Positions 36,699 to 46,560 of a stretch of 64,000 bases of DNA are shown here, piece by piece (position 1 is the stretch's first letter; each line of letters starts with the position of its first letter). The notes under the pieces were generated by a model that worked only from the letters and a program-made list of their open reading frames with translations, had not been told where the DNA came from and made no database searches. The stretch spans positions 5,636,501-5,700,500 of the forward strand of contig JABWDB010000001.1 of NCBI GenBank assembly GCA_019614645.1, written 5' to 3'. This DNA is from Stratiolaelaps scimitus (lineage: Eukaryota; Arthropoda; Arachnida; Mesostigmata; Laelapidae). The translations under genes and the position numbers were made by a program.

Positions 36699-37409
36699 AC
36701 ACGAGACGGGATGGCTGGCCTTGTGTATGCGTGTGTTCGGTCACACTTCTGTCCCGGCTGCTCCCATCCTGTCCTACCTGACCCCTTATGTCCGCCTTCG
36801 TTATGCTAGCCCCCCTCTCCCCCCGCACGCATTAATGCCACCAGCAGGGACCGGAGACCCCTGCCATGGAGGCAGCAAGGACTGCCAACTTCCGCCGTGG
36901 CCTCAGCCAGAACTAAGGCTATAACAGCGGTGGCGGCGGCGGCGGCGGCAGCAAAGTAGAACTCGGGTTAAAATTTAACATCTAATTCTCGTCAGAGAGA
37001 AAGGACATAAGGGAGAATGAGGGAGTTAGTTGGATAGACAGACAGACAGAGAGAGAGAGACAGAGAGACCAGGGCGACAAAAAGAACCCTCAACGCTGCT
37101 TTACTTCTTCCTTTTTGAATCTCTCCTAACCGCCGCCGCCGCCGCCGCTGCTGCTGCTGTTGTTGTTGCTGCCGCTGTTGTTGTTGTCGTCGTCGTCCCG
37201 TGGAGCCTTCCCGTATGAACGGCAGCAGTGGGAGCGACTCGTGGGGGGGAACAGGCTGTCGGTCGAGACCCGCACGGGCGACTCGCAGTTTCAGCCTTTC
37301 TCTGCCTGAAACTCCTGGCTCCTCTCCTCGACCTCCCTTCACTCTCGTCCCCGTCGCCGCCATCACCCCCCTCCCCCACATCTTCCTTAAGATCTTTCCC
37401 TAATGACAT

Positions 37410-39030
37410 TTCAGCTTGAGCTACATTCTTAACTAGGAACATGGCGCATGGAACCCTATCTGCGAACTGGCCTGACACTCGAGAGAAAAAAGACAAGTAA
37501 AATAAGCGCATATACCCGTATTCTGCTGGCTGGCTAGCTGGCTGGCACCCCTGACCGGACAAGAGTCGGCATCGCAGCGAAAAATAAAGGCCAACAAGAA
37601 TGAAATCGACGGCAAGCGGCTACCTAGGCCCAACTCGGTTGGGTGTCGACTGTCGCCGAGTGAACACCATTGACCTTAAGCATAGTCGTATGCGTCGAGA
37701 AGCGTGCGCTGGTGTGAAACAATCCGAGGATAGGTGTATCTCAATCTAAGAGATCGATGCGAGCGGAAATGAGTTCGAGTTAGATTTTGATCTGTGTGAT
37801 ACATGTGGTGGTGAGCCAATGGTTGAGCATGTGTAGGGGAGTGTCAACAGGGTTACCCGCATATAGGATTGATCAGTACAACGACCTGTTTCGATTAGTA
37901 ATTAGATTAAACTACACGAAACACGGCCACGTTTCACAGTCTAACGTCAACGATAGGCCGGGTTCAGGGCGATTACTCGATTGCAATAGAGGACTTCCTT
38001 GCAATAGTCCTAAGCACTCCCCTGCTGTTTATACCTTGTCGGACGACATTGCGATTATCTCGTTGGCGGTTTCCAGCCTTTCCTGCTTAACCTAATGGTT
38101 GAATTAACTCGGGAAATTGTTCCTATCATTCTGCTAGCTTGCTACCGTTGCCTAATTACCCGGCGATGATTATTGCGCTCTGCTGGTGAACCTAATTAGC
38201 TAGTTATAAACCCGCTATCGTTAATATGGTCGTCAAAGTGAAGCTATACCCCGTTCCTCCGCGACGATATCTCGAGTTGACACCGACCTCAATTTCGACT
38301 ATGCAACACAGGAGTTTCGACACTCGCCAAGGACTTGAAAGAGTTAACAACGTCTACACCGATAGATTTCATAAACTGTCGAACATTTTCGCAAAATATT
38401 ATTGATTATGTTCGATCATCTGATATAGAAAATCACGATTTTCGTAATATTCTATACTGCTCGAAAAAATTCGACGAATTCGAAATTTGGATGTTGCAAT
38501 CATGCCTTGCCACTGTCAGGGGTAACGAGCGCTGAAAAGGGTAACTTTTTGCCCAGTTTTACATTTGAGTCGATGGGAAAGTGTTTTAAGTTTATAACAC
38601 ATGTACAACAAATTGACAGGTGCTATTGTTCAACAAAGGATTTGTTCTGTTCGCGAGGCCTACGCAAAAAAAATCGGATTAAAATTCGCGCGAGTCGTTA
38701 CTACAAAACTTAACTCGTTTTCGATCACACCATCGTTTGAGCTTGATTTTTATTACTATTGTTGTTATTATTGTAAATCGAATTTATTAAATTACATCGA
38801 TCTGCAGGTTCGCGGTAGTTGTTATCTTTCACTGATGGTTACACTCTTAACGATCGATTTTTATAAGCAAATATTATATATCTGCACGTTCTTTCGTGAG
38901 TTATGTGTCGTACGCTTCCGCACACAGCCGCAGTATAGTTCAATTTCTCCCGTGACACTAGAGTGCTGCGGGATCCCCTTCGTGTCGGTAGTTCACGGCA
39001 GGGCAAACAGGTTGGATTGGCCTGGCTGCG
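37410..39030. other. unique AT-leaning DNA, no gene recognised
   Basis: Repeat-poor. Plus frames at 38335-38535 and 38601-39077 are AT-rich with scattered Tyr, Phe and Lys and no recognised domain. Nothing else is supported. Confidence 0.5.
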
Positions 39031-39443
39031 TAGCCCGCCGTCGCAGCCGCCGCCATCATCACCATCACCTGATATAATAAAAATGCTGCCATATCTAAAG
39101 GTAAAGCTCTATGATATGGCAGTACAAACCGGGGCAGCTACAGAATCACTTTCGGTTTTGCGCCTGGTCTGTGTTGCTGTTCTTATTGTCGCTGTTGCTG
39201 CTGCTGTTGTATCTATTTGCTGTTGCTGCTATTGCTATTTGTTGATGCTGTTGTTGCTGTTTGGTGTTGTCGTTGTTGTTGTTTTTAGGTGATTTTAGCA
39301 TATCTACTTACTCTCGCACAGCCAACAGATGGACCTCTCGACTCTTCAGTATTATAGTAGCGCAGGTACCGTACGGCCAGCATCACGATCGCTGCTTTTT
39401 GCGTCATGCCACCCTTAGCCATCCCAAGGGAACGAGTAAGTGA

Positions 39444-39447
<4 letters not shown>

Positions 39448-39477
<30 letters not shown>
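39448..39477. repeat. (GA)15 microsatellite
   Basis: Perfect GA run of about 30 nt, giving an Arg-Glu ladder in one plus frame. Confidence 0.95.
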
Positions 39478-39479
<2 letters not shown>

Positions 39480-40628
39480 GGCAGAAACGCAGCATGAGAA
39501 TCCGACATCCGAAACACCCAATGGGGGAGGCCGACCGATCCTCGGCTTTACGCTATGGCCTGCCGCCGCCGCCACCGCAGCAACAGCAATAGGAAAAACA
39601 ACGACAACAATGACAAGAACAACAACAGCTACGCCTTGAGGGATTACTGTTTAAACGGCGCTGTGGCAAGATTAAGAGTCAGGCGAGATCGTTGGGTCAC
39701 TGACGAAGCTGGGACGGCCTGGAGAAGTCGTTTGCAGCGGGATTTCGATAGTTATCGGTGGCTCATTGTTCGATATTGCTGCTCCTATATCGTTGATGTT
39801 GTACTGGCCGTTGTTGATGTCGTGGTTAATGCGGAGGCCAACGTGGCCGGTCCCGAAGCTTTCTGGCCAGAAACTCAGCTAAGCGCAGACAATGCTAATC
39901 GAGACGCTTCATCGCCTACCAACAGCAGTATGCCTAAAGCGAGTGCCTGTGAACATTGTAACCGATTATGAGGGTATAATAAACAAGAGCAAGTTACTGT
40001 AAGAATAGAGGCATTTTTCATTTAAGTTAAATTCGTCTAGGATGACAGCATTCGTGATTTGAAAATGTCTCAGTTGATCATAATAATAATAATAGTTTAC
40101 ATGTTGCAAGTATACCAAGCTCTGTCACCACCATCTGTGACATGGTACAACTGTGTTGTCCCGGAGCACAGCCATCCATATTATTTAGGTTACCGTTAAA
40201 AATCCGTAGACTATTTAGCGGTTCTACGAGGTCAGTTCAGTTTTGCTAATTTCTCAAACTGTGTCATCAACTCATAGTCCGATAGCCCACGGGAATTTGC
40301 AGCAAGACGCAGCGAACGTCTATTTCTGCTGCTACCTTTACGGCAACAGCTCCGTGTGCGTGTTCCGCATCTCTCAGTGCCTGTCTCGGCGGATCCATTG
40401 TACGTCATATCCTGACAAGTTAGGTCGCCAATCTAGACGGCTATATCAGCTATGGCGCGCGCGCACAGCAACGGGCGACCACTCGATTACAATCGCGAAC
40501 TCTGACCGACGCGTTTGTACCACATCTGCAACATGTTTCCTCCTCGAAACAGATCTTGTAGATGCTCAAGTATATAGACGTCAAAGGTTTTAGCATCACA
40601 GAGGCAATTTCAGGACAATAGTTGTACA

Positions 40629-40651
40629 AGACACACACACACACACACACA
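40629..40651. repeat. (AC)11 microsatellite
   Basis: Perfect AC/GT dinucleotide array. Confidence 0.95.
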
Positions 40652-41088
40652 TACAAGCTTACCACACACATACCCACAGATTTCATGCACCAGCAGGCGA
40701 AATAGCTGAGCCGTGTCTCGACTCATCACTTCCGTCCGATCATCTCATCGCTACACGTAGTAAGCTCAGCGGCGCAAAAAAAGCTGTTGCCTATTTGGCC
40801 GTAGTACCACCTTGATGCCCGATGGGATGGTCTATCACCACATTGGGCGACACGCTGGCGTCGTCGTCACCACCACCATCATCATCATCGTTGTTGTCGA
40901 CGTCGTCTTGTTGTTTAAGGCAGCTTGCCGTTACTGCAGATCCTCCGTGGATAAGTCGATCTACAGCGCAGCTTCGTATCACGGTCTCTGCCTCTCTCCT
41001 GCTCTCTCTCTCTCTCGCTCTCCCTCTCTGTCTCGCGTAATCGAACTAGCAGTGAAATTGATTAGTAGAATAGAATATAAGCCATTTC

Positions 41089-41141
41089 TGCTGCCTCCAC
41101 CACCGGCTCTGACGCCGTCAGAGCCGGTGGTGGAGGCAGCA
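41089..41141. repeat. perfect 53-bp palindrome (26-bp arms, 1-nt centre)
   Basis: Positions 41089-41114 are the exact reverse complement of 41116-41141, with the single base 41115 between them; I checked all 26 pairs. The arms are not simple repeats. They hold two CCACC/CACCGG-type elements but are otherwise complex. The DNA could extrude as a cruciform. Its single-base centre suggests a recent inverted duplication or a fold-back artefact of library preparation or assembly. Confidence 0.96.
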
Positions 41142-41901
41142 CCTACATCAAGCAATTGTTCTGTCGAATGCGATGACGACGACTTCTTCCTCTTCTGGCG
41201 GCGACGGCGACCTTTTAGACTGCGCTCATCCCGATGGCAATGATTTGTTTGCTTCGAGAGCTGTTGCTCCGTTGTTCGTACAGCATTCGGTGCGTACCTG
41301 TGGCCAGAGGCTGATTTTGCCAACGCGCCTGACCGCGCTCACCAGAGTCCAGACGTGGCATCGCCCATCAACACCATTTGCTGTTGTTGTTGTTGTTGTT
41401 GCTGCGGCGGCTACTGCGGCGGCTACTGCGGTTGCTATTCCTACCGTTGTAGCTGGAACGTCTTTCGCAACGCGCAGCCAAGATGGAGACACGGCGAGAC
41501 CACGGATCAAATAGGGAGAGAGCGAGGAATCGTCTCGTTCACTTGACGTTCTGCCGCACGTCGTCCAACGCTCAACGCAGGGGTGGTGGTGGTGTTGGCG
41601 GCGGCAGCAGCAGCAGCGTTCAAATGCCGCTGCTGCTGCTGCGGCTGCTGCGGCTGACGCAGTCTCAGCGGAAGGTTTTTCGTTTCATAGCACAAGAAGC
41701 CGTTGCCGAATGTGAGAAATGTGTGAGTTACACAAGTGTCAACATTATGGAATATGACAATGATCTGTGACTGATCATCGTGACGTTTTATTGAGGCTGA
41801 CTTTGACAGATCGCTGCTAATAATGTACTACTGTTGACTACTTCTAATACTATCACTGCTGATGCCACTGTTGCTTCTGCGGCCTCTACTGTTCGTGTCG
41901 T

Positions 41902-41908
41902 CGCCGCC

Positions 41909-41946
<38 letters not shown>

Positions 41947-41980
41947 CACCGCCGCCGCCGCCGCCACCGCCGCCACCGCC
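41902..41980. repeat. (GCC)n/(ACC)n array
   Basis: 79 nt of GCC triplets with scattered ACC variants, the longest triplet array in the window. It codes for Pro, Ala/Thr or Arg/His runs on the plus strand, and Ala/Val or Gly runs on the minus strand. Confidence 0.95.
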
Positions 41981-42719
41981 AATCGCAATTCCTCTTGAGC
42001 ATCCATCGACATCATCTCATCGGCGCCATTGGCTGTTGTGTCGTTCGTGTGCGTAATCTATTCTCTTTTCTATGTTTGTAACAACAACCTACCCTGACTC
42101 TTCGTCCAACCCGCAGGGCAGCGAGTAGCAGGGGATCTATGTATTAGCCAGCCGGTGTAGTCCGCGAGGCTGTGTCTCTCCTGCTGTGGAAATAGCAGTA
42201 GTAGTAGTAGCTATACAGATAAGTTCTATATAGCGACTAGTAGAAAATATGAGAGACTCCGCGAAAGCGAGAGAGAGAAAGAGAGAGAGCGCGCTCGTAT
42301 CCAGAGTAGTGCGTAACTAAGAGAGACATAGACAGATATCGTTTTAGCAGCTGTAGCGGACGAAGCGTACCCGCAGCAGCTGAATGGCCGGTCACCATCG
42401 CCGTTGTAGTGAGGAGCGTCGTCGTGTCCAGCAGCAGCAGGAGCAGCATCGTTTGCAGAAGCAACGGCGCACGTGGCCGTTTGGCCACAATGACAATGCG
42501 CGTTTTTTTTTTTCGCATCAAAAACGACAGAAAAAAAGATCACTGAAAATGGACGCCTCAGAGTGAGTACCACCACGGTGCCACCCATGGCAGCGTTGGC
42601 GGGCAACGGCAGCTACGGCGGCGGCGGCGGCCGTCGCTAACCGAAGGCTGAAAGAGTTCCACCGTCGTCGACACTGTTGCTAGCGCTGACAGTGATGCTG
42701 CTGCAGTTGTTAAATGAAC

Positions 42720-43400
42720 AGAAGCAAACTTAACGGCGACAGGTATCACCGTAGTAAAGGTTAACATTTACAGTAGCACAGGTAGACACACAGGCGCACG
42801 CTGAGTACCATAGTCTCAATAGTGTAACACCTCTATGTATATCGTTGACTATTCCTATTTGGTTGACATCGCGACGTTGTGTCTGTGGCTATGAGGAATG
42901 AGGCCCAGCTGCTGCTGCTGCTGCTGGTGGTGGTACTGCCGTTCCCGTCGCTGAAACCCGCGCGTAAAATCCCTGTCTGGTTACAATCCAGGACCGTCGC
43001 TTCGTTGAGCGTCATCTGCTCTGAATGAATACCACCGCTGGTATCATCCGAACTATGATTTCGACTAGATCGTTCTGATATGCACGCACTTCGGCGTAAA
43101 ATCCGTGACGCGATTGCGCTCATCGGATGAGTTCATCGGGAAGCTCAAGAAAAAAGAGAACGTTCTGAGTTCGACGCTGCGAGGAAACTCAGGTGATCTT
43201 GTTGTTTTTTTCTTGGGGAAACACGCAAATGAGTAGAAGGGAAGCTGGAACGTCGGCTGCGTGAACCCAACACACCCAATGGGCATGTGTAGGCATAGCT
43301 AGGTTGACAATGAATTTCGACCAATCGATAGCCAAATTGGGACCCACAACGTATCCACAACGCCGGTATGTTTCCACAATGTCTAACGCATTTAAAGAAC
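42720..43400. other. unique DNA, no gene recognised
   Basis: A short CTG/GTG array lies at 42907-42934. Minus frames covering 43441-43065 have ordinary composition but no recognised domain. Confidence 0.45.
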
Positions 43401-43408
43401 TCGATTAA

Positions 43409-43663
43409 ACAAACCAGGTGGCTAAACTTAGTGTTGAGCATACATGGACACTCTATACCCGTAACGATCTATGGGAGATTAAACGCAATGATCAATACTT
43501 ATTAACAGATTTCGACGCTTCTTCTGCATATTCGCTGTTTCTTAAGGATGTTCTTACGCGCCCGAGATTCTGCCCAATCCTGCTCTGCTTTTGCGAGGAA
43601 CAGCGCGTCTTCAGATCTATAAACCATTCAGGCAGAGTCCGTTACAACTGCTCACAGACGTGA
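43409..43663 (+). CDS. possible terminal coding exon, unrecognised
   Basis: An 84-codon open stretch with globular-protein composition, including WTLYTRNDLWEIKRNDQYLL and SLFLKDVLTRPRFC, ends at TGA 43661-43663. An AAACCAG acceptor-like site ends just before GTG 43418. It is followed by an AT-rich, T-rich tail. There is no ATG near its start, so it could only be an internal or terminal exon. No family is recognised, and chance is a serious alternative. Confidence 0.18.
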   Translation, partial: TNQVAKLSVEHTWTLYTRNDLWEIKRNDQYLLTDFDASSAYSLFLKDVLTRPRFCPILLCFCEEQRVFRSINHSGRVRYNCSQT

Positions 43664-44800
43664 CTCGAAAACTGTTGATTTTCATTATTTTTTCCCTTAT
43701 TTCATTATTTCTCAATTGTTAGATGCGATACCCCCCCCCCCTCGAATCTTCGAGGATGAGGCTGTCTACCTACGACTACCTCTTCTGGCCGTTGTCGCGA
43801 CGTAACAGTCGTGCGGTGATAGTCCTCACATAGAGTAGTCTTCATCATCGTCGTCGTCGTCGCCGTCAGTGATCCAATATAATAGACACTGGGACAGGCA
43901 CGCTCGTAGACGAACACGCAGCCAGATATCAGAGCTGACAGCAATCGGCTGTTCGCAGAGCGGCGGCGGCGGCGGCGGCGCAGTTCATCATCGGCTATTT
44001 GCTTGTTCTAGTTGACTCGATTTTGAGTTTCGTTACGCGCTGTATTCCGCTGTTGTTCGGTAGCCAATCCACCCATGCATCCATCCGTCCGTCTATCTAT
44101 TTCTTTCTCGCTCGTCTCGTTCGCTGTGCGCTAATATATAATGTAATAGCATGTCGTCGGTGCTGCTGCCACTAGTAGTTGTACTGGTATAGCTGTAATG
44201 CGCTGGTTCCCTCTGCTGTTGGGGTGCAGCAGCCTCATAGCAGCAGCAGCAGCAGCATTCGCAGCGGCAGCAGCAACAACAGTGATGGCCTACGACGACG
44301 ACGACGACAATGACGGTACCTCACCCTGGCGACGGCGCCAAGGGACGCGGGGATGGCCGCGATCGCGAGCGGTCGTGGCAGCGCCACCACTGCGAGCGGG
44401 CGCGGAGCATGGTCACGCGACGAGCTAGTTTGCCGCTCCTGATGATTTTACTCATGCTGATGCTGCTGCTGATTCTGCTGGTGGCACCGCTGCTGCTTTT
44501 TAGTTGTTTTGGGCCAAACCGACAGAGAAGTGGTGGACAGACACTTGCATAGTTACAAGCACACATACTGTAGAGGCTCACTTACGGGCAACAGCGATTT
44601 TGCTTCGTTTTTTTTTCAATGGAGAAGTGTCCGCGATTCTTTATCGGTACAGCGGCGAACTATGCTGCAATATTCGTTTTAATGAGAGACAATTTAACGC
44701 GGGGTTGTGTAATCGTTTGGCACATGAGCTGTGTCACCGAAGCTGACGTGGGTATAGCAGATCCCGGCCGTTGAAAGTATTCTGTCCTGTTTGAACTGCT
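43664..44800. other. mixed DNA with triplet arrays
   Basis: A C run at 43731-43741, GTC (43847-43866), CAG/GCA (44237-44282), GAC (44293-44308) and CTG (44457-44496) arrays. A plus frame at 44504-44746 has mixed composition and no recognised domain. Confidence 0.5.
43961..43981. repeat. (CGG)7 microsatellite
   Basis: Perfect CGG triplets, 21 nt. Confidence 0.95.
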
Positions 44801-44817
44801 GATCAGCGTTTCAGAGG

Positions 44818-44992
44818 AATCCTAATGCTGGTAGATCCGAAAAACTGCATCGAACCATATTTGAAATCAGCGAAACCTATCGAGTCAATTTGTCATCGGC
44901 GCTTCCACCAGAAGACATCTTACCTAAATCTCCTCTCGATCCAACTTCGGCATCGTCGATGCTACAAAGATCATGGTTATCCCCTTCTTAGA
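44818..44992 (+). CDS. possible terminal coding exon, unrecognised
   Basis: Following a GCGTTTCAG acceptor-like site, a frame of about 58 codons runs to TAG. It reads RNPNAGRSEKLHRTIFEISE and then VNLSSALPPEDILPKSPLDP. The composition is typical of a real, partly disordered protein tail and it is not built from simple repeats. It has no initiator ATG and no recognised family. Confidence 0.18.
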
Positions 44993-45639
44993 TAGCATCA
45001 CACGTCCCATATACGCATATACTCACAAACACGCCCTCTTTGCAGAAGCAGCCCATTGGCGCTCGAGCAGATGTCACGATGGATCATATCAGACGATCTT
45101 CTTAATATATCGGTTAAGCGATAAGTGCAGCTCAGCTCTCGGCAGAAGGCGAAGCACAGTGTGGCCAGGCAGGAATCAGGACAAAACGTCTATTCAGGCA
45201 ACGATAGCGAGAAAATAGGCAATACGTGGGGAAGGACCTAAATTCGTATTCACGTCACATGAAGCGACAACCGCGATGACGGCAGCCGCGACCACTTCGA
45301 AGCAGCGGCAGAGACAGCTCGCTCTCATACAGAGTGAATGCCGCTAGAACGTCATGCGCACCGTGGAGTTTGAAGTTCTTCTGGTGTTGTTACCGTACTG
45401 CGGTTGTCTGTAAGGCCTGTCGTCACCATGTCTCCCGGGGGGACATCTCGTTCTCCTCGTGCAGAAGAGGGCAACGGTGGAGTGGCTGATGCCTACGGCA
45501 GGATACTGTTCGTCGTGGAAATATACTGCAGGTGAAATCCGTCGATGTCGACGGTTGACACAACCGTGGAGCGATGAACCATACGCGAGATGAACTGAGA
45601 CAGATTGAGAAGGCAGGGAGATAAGAGATGGAGACCTAT
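44993..45639. other. unique DNA, no gene recognised
   Basis: Unremarkable unique sequence. No open frame with a recognisable domain and no notable repeat. Confidence 0.5.
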
Positions 45640-45978
45640 TTATAATAGATTCATGCTAGCGCAGGCGTCATAATTTTCCTGCTCGTACTGCTGCTGCTGC
45701 TGCTCATACTGCGACTGATATCTCTTGCCGTTTCGGCCGCCGCCGCCGACGACGCCGCAATAGCCGTCATGTAAATTACACATGCGGACATCATACAGGC
45801 GACAGCAAAAGGATGCGCGTCCTGCTGTTTCTTCTGGTCCTGCGGCTGCTGCTATAGCTGCATAAGTTCGCTTGGAGTGTCTGAGTGCTGCTACCAATGT
45901 TAGCACCACTTGGCCGCTTCTGCTGGTTGGCCAACTCACTGGTGCTGCTGCGGCTGGTGCTCGTGGTGATGGAGGTGA
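45640..45978 (-). CDS. possible prohormone-like terminal exon
   Basis: A minus-strand frame of 112 codons is open from just after a CATTAG acceptor-like site to TAA 45642-45640. The layout resembles a neuropeptide precursor. There is a dibasic KR at 45873-45868, then about 46 residues containing CCRLYDVRMCNLHDGYC (two adjacent Cys, then Cys after 7 and after 6 residues), then Gly-rich GGGGRN followed by GKR at 45729-45721. The tail is rich in Tyr, Gln and Glu (YQSQYEQQQQQYEQENYD). GKR is the usual amidation and cleavage site. The Ala, Gly and Gln runs partly reflect GCA/GGC/CAG triplets. No signal peptide exon was found, and the spacing does not match the insulin A chain or other peptide families I know. 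Confidence 0.22.
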   Translation of the reverse strand, partial: SPPSPRAPAAAAPVSWPTSRSGQVVLTLVAALRHSKRTYAAIAAAAGPEETAGRASFCCRLYDVRMCNLHDGYCGVVGGGGRNGKRYQSQYEQQQQQYEQENYDACASMNLL

Positions 45979-46560
45979 CTAATGGTGAGTTGCCGTTTGC
46001 TCTGCCCCTGTTGTTGTTGGTCGTTGTCCTCCGTCGTCCGGAGGACGAGAGGGAAGGGGCTCGCGGGGGTTGGGGGTGAGGCAAGGGGGTGTGCAGGGGG
46101 CGTAATACTGAGAAGAATACAGCAATCACAGCAGAGACAGCAGCAAATCTACCCGAGAAGTGATAACAAGAACGAAAACGAACCAAAAACGAAGCACACT
46201 CGGCCCTGGGCTGGCGCAGATGACGCCCAGCAACTGAGTTGACCTGCCGTTGCTGGCGAGCGTTCTGTGACAGCGGCGGCGGCGCCGCCGCCTGCGCCTC
46301 CGCAGTGATATATATATATGAGCGATTTATGGGACAGGAGTATCGTTGCTGCCAAGAAAGAAGACGTGCGTTCGGAACAAACAACACTTGAGATCACCTC
46401 AGTTCGAGAAACGGCCCGAGAGAAAGGAGTAGAGAATGAGAGACAATGAAAATAGGGGGGGAGGGGGGGGAGAGGATAGATGTCGCTATGAAAGAGGAAC
46501 AGGCCGTAAAGAAGTCTGTACACGGATGCTACGCCTGACACCATCCCGATGAAAAAAAAC
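45979..46560. other. GC-rich DNA with G-quadruplex and GGC palindrome
   Basis: Contains an inverted repeat, GTCCTCCG/CGGAGGAC, at about 46025-46045, a G-quadruplex motif, a self-complementary GGC/GCC run near 46275-46293 and a G7-A-G8 run at 46455-46470. The 198-codon minus frame over this block has mixed repeat-derived and unique segments and no domain. Confidence 0.55.
46065..46100 (+). repeat. G-quadruplex motif
   Basis: Four G5 tracts have loops of 2, 8 and 6 nt. The equal tract length makes this one of the cleanest quadruplex motifs in the window. Confidence 0.85.

Larger units (their letters stand above)
35160..37410. other. GC/CpG-rich triplet-repeat domain with poly-C and poly-G
   Basis: CAG, GGC, GTC, CCG and GTT arrays, C13 and G19 homopolymers and GGCT/GGCG tetranucleotides. 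All the 60-150-codon frames here overlap on opposite strands and are Gln, Ala, Arg, Pro, Ser or Gly runs. A CpG-island-like promoter or untranslated exon is possible, but I see nothing that fixes one. Confidence 0.7.
39030..40820. other. mixed DNA with triplets and GA/AC tracts
   Basis: CTG/GTT arrays (39172-39290), a GA tract, CAA/ACA arrays (39578-39630) and an AC tract. A plus frame at 39555-39971 is Arg/Asn-rich at its start because of the repeats; its remainder is unrecognised. Confidence 0.55.
40840..42720. other. GC-rich triplet-repeat domain
   Basis: CAC/CAT/GTC, GTT, GCG, CAG and GCC arrays, with a CT/GC tract near 40990-41030. The 143- and 126-codon frames are repeat translations. 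The perfect palindrome and a long GCC tract lie inside and are listed separately. Confidence 0.65.

Noticed and set aside
45791..46387. 198-codon minus-strand frame
   Set aside because: Much of it comes from triplets and GC-rich DNA. No domain is seen, and its 3' part overlaps the more protein-like prohormone-type frame.
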